This document shows, piece after piece, positions 34,373 through 45,061 of a DNA stretch of 64,000 bases. The DNA is taken from positions 25,136,095 through 25,200,094 of the forward strand of contig OZ024823.1 in assembly GCA_964016985.1 (NCBI GenBank), in the 5' to 3' direction. This DNA comes from Anodontia alba. Taxonomy: Eukaryota > Mollusca > Bivalvia > Lucinida > Lucinidae. The translations under genes were made by a program, and so were the position numbers. The notes below the pieces were generated by a model. The model did not search any database. It was not told the origin of the DNA and saw nothing but the letters and a program-made list of their open reading frames with translations. Position 1 is the first letter of the stretch. Every line of letters begins with the position of its first letter.

Positions 34373-34485
34373 GGGCTTTAACTCTATGCACTGCAAAATG
34401 CATTTTTAAAAGGAAAGTTAAAATAAAATTATAAGTGAGAATGATCTACCAAATGAAATGGTAAATCCCAGCCATTTATATAATA

Positions 34486-34620
34486 ATAATAATAATAATA
34501 ATATGAAAATATTTTCTTGGTAAAGGCAATTTGTTATTGAAAGCCCAACAAAGTTCAGATTAATGTATACTTAATACATGTACTTGGTCCAATTTGGGAT
34601 CCAATTGAACCTTTACTACT
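34486..34620 (+). repeat. Paralogue of the mariner copy 1 target (empty site)
   Basis: AATATGAAAATATTTTCTTG through AAGTTCAGATTAATGTATAC, then TTAATACATGTACTTGGTCC. It is nearly identical to 25978-26058 joined to 27383-27440, with nothing at the position where mariner copy 1 sits. Confidence 0.85.
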
Positions 34621-34840
34621 CTCGTGGCTAATTCAGCAGATGACAAATTGATGACATGTTGTTGTATTTTTTGCCATAAAACAGGTTTTGACATTTCATG
34701 AAATTGTCTCCACTGAAGACAACTTGCATGGAATGTCAAAACTTGTTTTCAGGGAAAAATGAAAAAAAAAAAAAAAAAGAAGAAGAAGAAAGAAAAAACT
34801 TCTTCAAAATGTTACCTGCTGAAAATTTTATACAGAGTAC
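34620..34840. mobile_element. Family-P palindromic element
   Basis: The left end GGCTAATTCAGCAGATGAC, the centre AAATTGTCTCCACTGAAGAC with the 'AACTTGCATGGAATGTCAAA' arm, a long A/AAG run (34759-34800) and the right end 'CTGCTGAAAATTTTATACAG'. It is among the more complete copies. Confidence 0.6.
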
Positions 34841-35075
34841 TAAGCCTTAAAACATTTGATTGTCAAAACAAGTGGATTATAGTGTGAAAATATTAACCTT
34901 CACAAAATATATTAATGCTTTCAAAAATTGAAAATATCAAATTATCTCAAAACTGTTTTATCAAAAGTAAAAGAAAATAAATAAATAAATAAAAAAAAAT
35001 ATAATATAAAAAAGTAAATAAATAAAATGAATACAATTTACATAGATGCATATTACTTCAGTTGTAAAAACATCG
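34841..35075 (+). repeat. Outer part of the composite repeat
   Basis: 'GATTATAGTGTGAAAATATT', 'AACCTTCACAAAATATATTA', 'ATCTCAAAACTGTTTTATCA' and an (AAAT)n-like tract. It is the reverse complement counterpart of 24770-24985. Confidence 0.6.
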
Positions 35076-35078
35076 TTT

Positions 35079-35212
35079 TATATGGTCCAACAGGTATTTA
35101 TACTTGGTCCAACTGGAAATAGTCCAAGGAATACACCCCATTTTGTCCAACTGATAATTACTTGGACCAGTCAAAAGTCCAATGGTCCAAGTGATTTGGT
35201 CCAAGGAATACA
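35079..35212 (+). repeat. GGTCCAA-motif element, copy 3
   Basis: TGGTCCAACAGGTATTTATA, 'CTTGGTCCAACTGG', 'AGTCCAAGGAATACACCCC', 'GATAATTACTTGGACC' and 'GTGATTTGGTCCAAGGAATA'. About 80% similar to copy 2 by eye. Confidence 0.7.
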
Positions 35213-35215
35213 CTG

Positions 35216-35600
35216 ATCCATAAATTTAGGGCAAAATCCATCAATTGTTTTGGGAGTAATGACCCTTTTTCAATGTTGAAAAATAGTTTCCGTTTGATAT
35301 CTTTTGAAAACATTAGTGTACTGGATTCATATTTAATACACAGGTATATAATCTTAAAATAGAGGTCATGTTCCATTTAGGGTAAAATCCGCCCCTTATT
35401 ATCGGCGTTATGGCCCTTTTTCATTTTTGAAAAATGTTTCTCGTTCGATATTTTTTTTAAAAGATTAGTGTGGATTCATATTTTATACACAGGTATATAA
35501 TCATAAAATATAGGTCAAATTCAATTTAGGGTAAAAACCATCAATTAGTATGAGAGTTATGGCTAAATGTTTTCAACTTCATTTTTTGCAAATGCCTGTG
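35216..35600 (+). repeat. Internal units of a hairpin-headed element, no head
   Basis: Two and a half units of ~150 bp: 'TTTAGGGCAAAATCCATCAA', 'GTTTGATATCTTTTGAAAA', 'TATACACAGGTATATAATC'. They match the body of 21735-21960. Confidence 0.55.
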
Positions 35601-35639
35601 TGTGGGTTATGATGGCCCTTGGGCATCTGTGTCATATTG

Positions 35640-35926
35640 TGTCACGAAAACCTGCCTATATAATTTTGACCCCCTTAAACCCCACTTTTATATAGTAAAA
35701 CTGGGGTTTACAGGGGTATACATTATTTTTCTTATTTCTGCTCAAAAAACATAGATTGTGTGTACTCGTTAGAACCGCCTCACCGACGCGGTTCTAACGA
35801 GTACCCACAATCTATGTTTTTGAGCAAAAATGTGAAAAATATCAGAGTTTTTTATCTGAAAATTTTCAGTTTTTTTGAGGTGAAATTTTCTATGTATATT
35901 TGAATAGGGGTGTTTTCGTAATGACA
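35640..35926. mobile_element. Hairpin MITE (family H), well-preserved core
   Basis: Ends GTCACGAAAACCTGCCTATA and 'GGGGTGTTTTCGTAATGAC' are imperfect inverted repeats. The core stem TACTCGTTAGAACCGC pairs perfectly with GCGGTTCTAACGAGTA around 'CTCACCGAC', extended by 'TTTTTGAGCA' / 'TGCTCAAAAA'. Left flank of the stem: CCACTTTTATATAGTAAAAC. Confidence 0.7.
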
Positions 35927-36104
35927 CATTTCTGGTTTCTTCTGTTTCTTCAGTTTCATTCCTGTTCCTTCCCTGTCCCTCTCTTTCACTGCCTCTACTA
36001 TCTCTTCTATCCCTTTTCTCCCTTGCTCTGGGAGACAGTACAAAATGACCCACAAGGGTTGATGTTTGGCTAAACCCCATCACAATCAATGTTCCAGATA
36101 AGAG

Positions 36105-37360
36105 CCATACATTAGGGCTTCTCTGGGCTCCAGATAAGAGATTAAACAGTAAAGGTTTGTAGGGCCCCAGATAAGAGACATTAAACAATAGTTTCTTTAG
36201 GGCTCAAGCTAAGATGAAAATAAAGATCAGAGGGCTCCTGATAAGAGATAAAATACAGGTCTTTAGAGCTCCAGATAAGAGAGCTACAAAAATAGAGGTT
36301 TTCCACAATAGGGTATTTAACAATAAAGTTTCTGGTGGGGGGGGGGGGGGGAAGTGGGTGAGGGGTCCTGGTAAAAGAGGTAAGACAGTAAAGGTTCTTA
36401 GGGTTCCTGATAAGATAGAATAACCAAGAAAGGCTCTTAGGGCTCCAGATAAGAGACATTAAACAATAAATGTTCTTAGGGCTTCAGATAAGAGAGATGA
36501 AAAAACAAAGGTTTTAAGGGCTGGCTCCAGTTAAGAGAATAATTTTCTTAGGGTTCCAGAAGTGGCAAAAAAATCTTTGAGCTCCAGTTTATAAGAGATA
36601 AATATTTTTTTCTTTTGACCTCAGATAAGAGCTACAGCCAATAGAAGTTATTTGGGCTCCAGATAAGAGGGAATTAACAAGAAAGGTTGTTAGGGCTCCA
36701 AGAAGAGAAATACCAAATGGTAGTACTTGGGGCTCCAAATTAAAGGGTTAAAACAACAAAGATTCTTAAAGCTCCAGATAAGAGTGATAAGACAGTTGTT
36801 AGGGCTCCAAGAAGAGAAATACCAAATGGTAGTACTTGGGGCTCCAAATTAAAGGGTTAAAACAACAAAGATTCTTAAAGCTCCAGATAAGAGTGATAAG
36901 ACAGTAAAGATTCTTAGGGTTCAAGAAAAGAGATTAAACAAAATAGCTTCTTAAAGCTCCTCATAAGAAGGCTTAACCAATATAAGTTCACACAGAGGTT
37001 CTAAGTGCTCCAGAGAGAAATAAAACAGATTTTAGCATTTCTTGGGCTCCAGATAAGAGAGATAAACAATTTTCTTTTGGGCTCCAAATAAGAGATAAGA
37101 GGTTCATGGGGCTCCAATAGAGAACAAGCAGTAAAGGTGCTTTTGGCTCCAGATAAGAGATAAAACAACAGAGTTTCTTAGGACTCCAGAAAAGAGGAAT
37201 AAAGCTACACAGGTTCTGATGGCTCCAAATAAGACAGCTAAAAAAAGTTTTTAGGCTCCAGATAAGACAGAAAAAAACAATAGAGGTTCTAAGGGCTCCT
37301 GATTTGAGAGATAAAACACTTTTTCGCATACCAGATAAGTGATAAAACAATCAAGATTCT
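36105..37360 (+). repeat. ~42 bp minisatellite (GGGCTCCAGATAAGAG)
   Basis: About 28 degenerate units of 'GGTTCTTAGGGCTCCAGATA' + 'AGAGATAAAACAATAAA'. An exact 109 bp stretch is repeated at 36686 and 36795. A 17-base poly-G run lies near 36337. Single units of the same module occur at 14487, 16270, 18955 and 21330, inside dispersed elements. Confidence 0.75.
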
Positions 37361-37981
37361 TATGTTTCAATTGTTTATTAGTTATGACAGGTTGAAGAAA
37401 ATCACAATCTACCTTTTACCAACCGATAATAAATAATCAGGATTTTCTCTCAGAGTTTGAAAATAAGGGCTCCAAGGACTCACTGCAGTGAAGTTAAGGA
37501 GTCCTTGATAAGACTTGGATGGGCATTGTTTTAAAGGATTAACTATTTCCAAAATAGGAATAAATCTTGTTATTTAGGTGGCAGATACATGTAGATTAAA
37601 ATACAAAGCCTGGAATAAATAACATTAGTACTAGAGCAATCATATATGCATTACTCAGGAGCTATGAGAGCCACAATTATGCAGTTAAAAGGGATTCAGA
37701 AAAACAAGGTTGATTGCTTGTTTTTCATGATTATGTCCCTCTCCTCCCCCTACCAAAGAGGCAATTGGTGATCAAAAACCAGGACCAGAAATCACTATAG
37801 GTAGACATTCGTGTTAATGAAAGGCACCGATGCTGAAGAGCTTCTTTAGACATTATTTTGATGAACTTAGGGTGGTGCCACCTAAATTTTTTTATTTTAG
37901 GGGCTTTTATTCAAAAAAGCTTGCAGAATTCAAAGATACAATATTTTAGCAAGTACATGTATAGAAGTGTTGCAACACAGG
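37361..37981. other. No gene recognised
   Basis: Unassigned sequence with no ORF of interest. Confidence 0.5.
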
Positions 37982-37983
37982 TA

Positions 37984-38336
37984 CCGTATTCGATCTAATT
38001 ACCGCACCGTGCACTAACGTTTCTCAAAATTATTGGTAGAACATGCAGTAAAATATCTACCTAATCATGACAAACTTACAAGAAAGATAAGCAGGGAACT
38101 GAATGAGAGCGTATTTAATGATGTTGGTGCGATTTTTTTTCTGATTTTCTTTATGAAAGCATATGTTGTTGTTACTTATTTGAATTGCCTCAACAAGTCG
38201 AGGCAATTCAAATGAGTACAAACAACATATGTTCTTATAAAGCAAGAAATAAAAGTATACAACTGTGATCTGAAGACTAAGAAATTGATTGACTGTGCGC
38301 TTATAGGGGTATGTGCAGTAATTAGGTCGAATACGG
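37984..38336. mobile_element. MITE with TA target duplication and central hairpin
   Basis: The ends CCGTATTCGATCTAATTACC and 'GTAATTAGGTCGAATACGG' are inverted repeats with two mismatches, flanked by TA on both sides (37982-37983 and 38337-38338), as for Tc1/mariner-type MITEs. In the middle, 38158-38246 forms a strong hairpin (GCATATGTTGTT ... AACAACATATG; inner arms TTTGAATTGCCTC / GAGGCAATTCAAA). A lone right end of the family is at 52083-52132. Confidence 0.7.
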
Positions 38337-38338
38337 TA

Positions 38339-39655
38339 ATATGAAAAATTACTGAAAAATATTCTCTTTTGGTGAAGAACGATATTCTTATTTTAACCAT
38401 ATAGCTTTGTCAAAGCCAAATGAACCATTATTCAAACAAAATCACTTAAGCTCTCTCCATAAAAAATCAGACTGAAAAGTTCGTTGTGTTTTTTATGCTA
38501 CTATGTATTTCTATTTTTTTTCCACCTGAAAATCTGTTCTTAATCAATACAGGGTATGTATGCTTTAATAGGTTTATTTACATTTATCAGTTTGTCTTGT
38601 CTGTAGATATTTTGGCCAAATTGTGAATGGGTTTTTAAAACTTCACACATATACTACCAGAAAACAAATAATTGTGTTTAAGGTCATATTGAATTTTTTA
38701 GATCCCACCGTTTGTCACAAGGTACCTTTTTTTTTTAACAATGTGTTTTCCTCAAAACAGACTAATCGCAAGTGACAGGAGGTCCTTCCTTTAAATCACA
38801 AGGAATTCTATCATATTTTAGCCATAAAACTTACAAAAATACTCATTTTCTGGTACCAAAAGTTTGGCTGTGATATGCCCTTTAACAAATAAAGACATTT
38901 TAACATGTTTGAGGTGCTTGAAATCATAAAAGGTTACCAATTTGAAAGACAAATTTTTATTTTATTCTCTGAAATGCATCTTTGAACCTAAAAGCTCAAT
39001 GTCATAATTTTATGGCAGACCACAATCTACTTGATTTCTAATGCAACATGGTATCTAGACTATACGAATACATACATAAAATGGAAAATATGAGCTTTAT
39101 GACTTCTGAGGAAATAGATAATTGTATCTGATCTTTGCTGAGTGTATGCAAAGGTAAGAAATTTGAATGTCATCACATGCCCTATTTTAGTTACAAAATT
39201 CCTAATTTTAGCACTAAATTAGACCTAAAAATTCTTATTTTTGTCTCTAAAATTAGCCCTAATTTTCTTTCAAAAAGTGCTGGACAGCCTGCTAATGACC
39301 ACTGGGGCATGGCCAATTTGGACCACAGGGGCATTGCTGGCAGGATTTATGTAAGAAACCACTTAACATTGCTACATACTGTTAGCTCTGGGCCTTATGG
39401 TTTCAGTGAAGAAGCTTTTTGAAGGTTCTTCAACTATATACAGTTCTATATAGATGCCTGGGGTGTGACCAGTTTGAACCCCAGGGGCTTGATTGGCAAG
39501 ATTTATGTAGGGGATCACTAAACATGCATGATACTTTATAGCATTATTTTTAATTATGGCTATTTGGACAATTTTAGCCTCCATCTAGGCAGCCATCTTG
39601 AAGTTTTGAAAATCTTATTGGGCTGACACTAAATTTTATGACTGTACTATATGCT
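38339..39655. other. No gene recognised
   Basis: AT-rich. Between 39270 and 39545 a 'CACTGGGGCATGGCCAATTT' / 'CCTGGGGTGTGACCAGTTTG' segment repeats about 155 bp apart, with 'GGCATTGCTGGCAGGATTTA' / 'GGCTTGATTGGCAAGATTTA'. Confidence 0.5.
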
Positions 39656-39884
39656 GTAGGTGTTTTAGTTGAGTTAAAAGACATTTTAAATAGCTTCAGA
39701 CTGGGCTACCCTTTGTCATTTTGACAGAAAATGCACTTTGTGACCTTTGACCTTGTACAGACACAATGGAAGGTCATATTAGGTGGCACAAACCCTGAAG
39801 TTGATGGGTAGAGGTCACTGATCAATACTAACAGTTGTGCCTTTTATTAACATTCTGACCTACCTGGGTCAAAATTTAAAATTT

Positions 39885-41085
39885 TAACCACCAGTCTATA
39901 AAACTTCTTGTACGCTCTGTAACTTGAAAACCCTTTGGAATATTTTGATGATACTTGGTAGAAATGTAGATAAGGACGAGATGACACGTCACATACAAGA
40001 CAGCTCTGGCTTTCTTACTTTTGGAGCTATCACCCTTTGTTTTATTTGAAAAAGATTTTGTGTCCGCTCTGTAACTCAAATACCCTTTGGACTATTTCGA
40101 TGGTACTTGGCAGAAATGTAGAACAGGACCAGATGTGTCGTGTATAAGAATGGCAACTCTGCCTTTCTTACTTTTGGCATTATCTCCCTTTCTTATATTT
40201 GACAGTGATAATCAATTGATTTTGTGTCCGCTCTGTAAGTCAAAGACCCATTGGAACATTTTTATGATACTTTGTAGAAATGTAATACAGGACCAGACAA
40301 CATGTCGCGTACAAGAATGACAACTCTGCCTTTCTTGCTTTTGACTTTATCTCCCTTTGTTATGTCTGACAGTGATTACCCATTGATTTCATGTCTGCTC
40401 TGTAAGTCAAAGACCCTTTGGAAAATTTTTATGATACTTGGTAGAAATGTAGAACAGGACCAGGTGACATGTCGCGTACAAGAATGATAACTCTGCCTTT
40501 CTTACTTTTGGCATTATCTCCCTTTGTTATATTGGACAGTGATTATCCATTGATAATGTGTCAGCTCTGTAAGTCAAAGACCTTTTGGAATATTTTTATG
40601 ATACTTGGTAGAAATGTAGAACAAGACCAGACAACGTGTGGCATACAAGAATGACAACTCTGGCTTTTTTACTTTTGGAGATCTTCCTTTGTTTTGTTTG
40701 AAATAGATTTCTTGTCTGCTCGTTTCTCGTCTGCTCTGTAACTGTTATAACCTTTGGAATATTTCGATGGTACTTGGCAAAAATGAATTTCTAAGCTAAA
40801 TCCTTGAGTATGTGGTTTGAAATATTTTGATAATATTTGGTAGAGGCATAGATAAGGATTAGTAGGCATGTTGTGTTCAAGAGTACTCTCACTTTCTCCA
40901 TTATTATCTCCTCTGTTGCAAAAATCTTGTGCAGGCTCCCACACTATTTGAGTTAACTTGATAATTTTTGGTAGGGGCATATACCAGGTCAAGAAGGTGT
41001 GTAGCATGCAAGAAGGACAACTTTTACTTTGTTGAGTTTTTATCCCAATAAACATACAGCAAGTTCCTTTACCTTTACAAGGCAT
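39885..41085. repeat. ~167 bp tandem array, left part
   Basis: Units contain 'GTCCGCTCTGTAAGTCAAAG', 'CCTTTGGAATATTTTTATGA', 'ACTTGGTAGAAATGTAGAAC', 'GGACCAGATGACATGTCGCG' and 'GACAACTCTGCCTTTCTTAC'. The 40302-40468 unit and the next are 167 bp apart. The units decay after about 40800. Short ORFs starting ATGTCGCGTACAAG in each unit are by-products of the periodicity. The array resumes at 42529 and 43918. Confidence 0.75.
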
Positions 41086-41403
41086 ATTTTTTTTTTACTA
41101 TTATTTCTGAATATGTACACTCACAAATTCAAAGTATTTACAAATACTGTGTATTCTGTTATCACATCAGAAGTAGTTATTAGATGATTTTGACAAAAAT
41201 GAAAAAAAAATAAAAGAACACTCAAAAATTAAATCATTCACAGTACACCTAGTTTTGTTTTCACTTATTATTTTGGTCACATTTCATACTATCTTTGCAT
41301 CTTTTTACTTTGCTCTTGTTCAATATATACATAATATCGATTGAAATACACTAAATTTAGAAATGGCGGTTTGGTCGGGGGATTTGCCATCTCTTTGATG
41401 GCT
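41086..41403. other. No gene recognised
   Basis: AT-rich spacer before mariner copy 2; no element assigned. Confidence 0.5.
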
Positions 41404-41404
41404 A

Positions 41405-42526
41405 CGAGGGTCCTGCAAAAAGTTTTGTCACTGGATTCGGATTACTTCAGTGCTACATTTTATCAAACATATCTTTATTACAAACATTCAAAGTATTCCC
41501 CCTTTACTGAAACATATTTTTGTAACCTTTTTACCCAGTCGCGAAAAGCAGATAAATAGCCTTCTTTTGGTATCTGTTGGAGACACTGATAAATAGCGCT
41601 GCCAAGAGAACTTCTAGACGTATACTTATTTTCAGAAAGCATTTCCTTAAGCCTTGGAAATAAAAAGAAGTCACAGAGACTCAGGTCAGGTGAATAAGGT
41701 GGATGGTTTAAAACTTTCACCTTTTCAGAAGCCAAAAAAGACTTAAAACCTCACACTTATGAGAGGAGGCGTTGTCCTGTAAAAGGTGGACTCCTGACCA
41801 TCATTTGCTTGGTCGTTTCTTATTGTAAAACTTTCACTTTCTTCAGTACAGAATTCTTGTAGAATCGGCCAGTGACTGTATGACCAGATGGACAAGGCAC
41901 TTGAACGACTGGCCCACTTGAATTAAAGAAAATTGCGTACAACATCTTTTTCGAACATATGGTTCTCTTGGCAATACATGGGCGTTTTTGATCTTTTCGC
42001 TTCCATTGCTTATTATCAGCCTTTCTTTGTGGCTCAAACATGTGCACCCAGGTTTCATCACTTGTTAGCTAGTTAGAATTAACCCGACTATTACAGCCTT
42101 TGTATGTTTTCAAAAGTTCCCGGGCACATTTAATGGGTTGTGTCTTTTGCTCCTCAGTGAGCAAATGAGGTACCCACCTAGTGCAAACGTTTCTCAGGTC
42201 CAAATGCTTTTTCAGAATTGTTTGCACACTGCCTTCTGATTAAATATCTGCTTTGAATCTATATTAAGCCTAATGCGGCATTTAATATAGCTACGAATTT
42301 CAGTCTTCTGGTCCATGTTCCAATGTAACAAGTAAATTGGTCAGGGTATATGACTGCATCTATTTCAATTTGAAATAACTCGGTCAGTTGGAAAGCAATT
42401 TGCACGAAATAAATGGGTATCGTTAGCTATTCAACACACCAGTCAAGTGCAGTGAAGCATTTTAAAATATACCTGGGATAAAACCAAGGAAGCCTATTAG
42501 TGACAGAACTTTTTGCACGACCCTTG
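41405..42526 (-). mobile_element. Mariner-type transposon, copy 2, internally deleted
   Basis: Ends CGAGGGTCCTGCAAAAAGTT and 'AACTTTTTGCACGACCCTTG' with TA on each side (41403-41404 and 42527-42528). Length is 1122 bp, about 200 bp shorter than copies 1 and 3. The gap is near 42240, where the sequence jumps from ACTGCCTTCTGAT to TAAATATCTGCTTTGAATC. Confidence 0.9.
41478..42316 (-). pseudogene. Mariner DD34D transposase, internal deletion
   Basis: Minus strand, start MDQKTEIRSYIKCRIRL near 42316. The deletion removes roughly 200 bp covering the second helix-turn-helix and linker (FRWVKAFKAGKFSVKDD and following in copy 3). Downstream, LLTEEQKTQPIKCAREL, DETWVHMFEPQRKADNKQW and KVLNHPPYSPDLSLCDFFLF are readable in two frames, and the C-terminal frame 41735-41478 is open to the TAA. 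The DNA-binding domain is incomplete, so the copy is inactive. Confidence 0.85.
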
Positions 42527-42528
42527 TA

Positions 42529-42703
42529 TGTTTATATTTGAAAGTGATAATTAATTGATTTTGTGTCCACTCTGTAAGTCGAAGACCCTTTGGAATATTT
42601 TCATGATACTTGGTAGAAATGTAGAACAGGACCAGACAACGTGTCGAGTACAAGAATGACAACTCTGCCTTTCTTACTTTTGGCGTTATCTCCCTTTGTT
42701 ATG
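42529..42703. repeat. ~167 bp tandem array, middle unit
   Basis: One unit (TTTGTGTCCACTCTGTAAGT ... CTTTTGGCGTTATCTCCC) between mariner copy 2 and the hairpin-capped element. It ends TTGTTATG at the insertion point. Confidence 0.75.
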
Positions 42704-43912
42704 CCCCGCCACCAAAAAAGTGGCGGGGTATTATATTATACCCTCTGAAATTTTTAGTGTCCATCCGTCCGTCTGTCCGTCTGTCCATCCGTCAGCGCCC
42801 CCACCATTCGTCTGCCCGCAACTCCTCCTACAGTTTAGGCCAATCCTTTTCAAACTTTACAGGCGCTTTTAGGATGGTCTGAAGATATGCATATTGTTTT
42901 TTTCAGAATCCTGAAATTATTTTTTTTATCACATTTTTTTTTTTTCATTCTTAACTTAGACTTTTTTCGAGCCCTAATACTACAGAAATGTATAGGGAGT
43001 ATGTACCTTCTGCCCGCAACTCCTCCTACAGTTTTTGACCAATCCTTTTGAAACTTTACAGGCACTTTTAGGATGGTCTGAAGATATACACATTGTTTTT
43101 TCAGAATCCTGAAATTATTTTTTATCACTTTTTTCCATTTTTAACTTAGACTTTTTTTGAGCCCTAATACTACAGAAATGTATAGGGAGTATGTACCTTC
43201 TGCCCCCAACTCCTCCTGCAGGTTTAGGCCAATCCTTTTCAAACTTTACAGGCGCTTTTAGGATGGTCTGAAGATATGCATATTTTTTTTCAGAATATGA
43301 AATTATTTTTTATCACATTTTTTTTTTATTTTTAACTAAGACATTTTTCGAGCCCTAATACTACAGAAATGTATAGGGAGTATGTACCTTTTGCCTGCAA
43401 CTCCTCCTACAGTTTTAGGCTAATCCTTTTGAAACTTTTCAGGAGCTTTTAGGATGGTCTGAAGATATGCATATTGTTTTTTTCAGAATCCTGAAACTAT
43501 TTTTTATTACATTTTTTGCATTTTTAACTTAGACTTTTTTCGTGCCCTCATACTACAAAAATGTATAGGGAGTATGTACCTTGTACGCGCAACTCCTCCT
43601 ACATTTTCAGGCCGATCCTTTTGAAACTTCACACATGCTTTTAGGATGGTCTGAAGATATGCATATTGTTTTTTTTTCAGAATCCTGAAATTATTTTTTA
43701 TCACTTTTCATTGCATTTTTAACTTAGACTTTTTGGTGGGTTTTTTATGTTTTTTTTTTTTTGTTTTTGTTTTTTTTTTTGGGAGTTATGAAATAACTGT
43801 TTATTGCTTCTCTTCATGTTTAACTTAGTTTGTTTTCAGCCCTTATACTACAGAAGTGCATAGGGAATATGTCCCTGTGTGGCAGGGCATGGTGCATTGG
43901 CTTGCAGTTATG
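42704..43912 (+). mobile_element. GCCCC hairpin-capped element inside the tandem array
   Basis: The head CCCCGCCACCAAAAAAG pairs with 'GTGGCGGGG', then CCATCCGTCCGTCTGTCCGT. Five ~190 bp units follow (starts near 42817, 43012, 43200, 43390, 43580), each with 'AACTCCTCCTACAGTTT', 'CTTTTAGGATGGTCTGAAGA', 'TATGCATATTGTTTTT' and 'GTATAGGGAGTATGTACC'. The tail has a small hairpin CCCTG-TGTGG-CAGGG followed by CATGGTGCATTGGCTTGCAG. TTATG occurs on both sides (42699-42703 and 43913-43917), a possible 5 bp target duplication. No ORF. Confidence 0.6.
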
Positions 43913-43917
43913 TTATG

Positions 43918-44700
43918 TCTGACAGTGGTTATCCATTGATTTCATGTCCACTCTGTAAGTCAAAGACCCTTTGGAATATTTTTATGATTCTTGGTAGAAA
44001 TGTAGAACAGGACCAGACGGTGTGTCGCGTACAAGAATGACAACTCAGCCTTTCTTACTTTTGGCGTTATCTTACTTTGTTATGTCTGACAGTGGTTATC
44101 CACTGATTTCATGTCCGCTCTATAAGTCAAAGACCCTTTGGAATATTTTTATGATACTTGGTAGAAATGTAGAACAGGATCAGATGACATGTCGCGTTCC
44201 AAGAATGGCACCTCTGCCTTTCTTACTTTTGGAGTTATCTCCCTTTGTTTTGTTTGAAATAGATTTCTCGTCTGCTCTGTAACTGGAATACCCTTCAGGA
44301 TATTTCGATGGTACCTGGTAGAACTGTAGAATAGAACAAGACAACGTGTCTCTTACAAGAATGACAACTCTGCCTTCCTTATTTTACTGTTTTCTCCCTT
44401 TGTTATATTTGACACTGATTATGCATTGATTTAGTGTCCGCTATGTAAGTCAAACACTCTTTGGAATATTTTGATGATACTTGGTTGTATTGAAGAACAG
44501 GATCAGGTGACATGTCACATACAAGAATGACAACTTCGGCTTTTTTTACTTTAGGAGTTATCTCCTCTTCTTGTCTTTGAATTTGATTTCTTGTCTCTGC
44601 TCTGTTCCTGTGGAATATTTTGATGTTGCTTCGTACAAATGTAGAACAGGACGAGATGATGTGTTGTGTACAAGAATGACAATTCTGGTAGGATTCGGGG
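43918..44700. repeat. ~167 bp tandem array, right part
   Basis: Resumes TCTGACAGTGGTTATCCATT directly after the inserted element and runs for about five units, decaying toward 44700. Confidence 0.7.
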
Positions 44701-45061
44701 GACTTTTGTTTTTGTTTTGTTTTTTTATAAAAAAATAATTTCTAGTTTTTTTTTAGAATGCGGTATTAGTAAAAGGCAATGTCATAATGTCATGTTTGTG
44801 TATCAAACAGCAGATTTTTTAGAATGTCTATAGTTTCTCTAATCATTGTAAGTTAATTATCATTTTGACACAAAGTTTGAAAAGTTTGAGAGGACAGCAT
44901 TCATTTGAAGATTGGAGGGGATGCATACGAGAATAATGTAGATTTTTGGCTATTGAAAAAAAAGGAACTTTTGTTTGTGATTGAGCTTGGCTACCTCACC
45001 TCTGACGGAAGTGATAATAATTTGGACGCACGGATATAGATAGCACCTATTAAATTCATAT
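44701..45061. other. No gene recognised
   Basis: AT-rich, unassigned. Confidence 0.5.

Noticed and set aside
40302..40654. Series of 61-codon frames starting MSRTRM
   Set aside because: They repeat at the 167 bp array period and shift frame between units (167 is not a multiple of 3).
42704..43912. Helitron
   Set aside because: The hairpin is at the 5' side, directly next to the flank, and no CTRR end or TC start with A/T target is visible.
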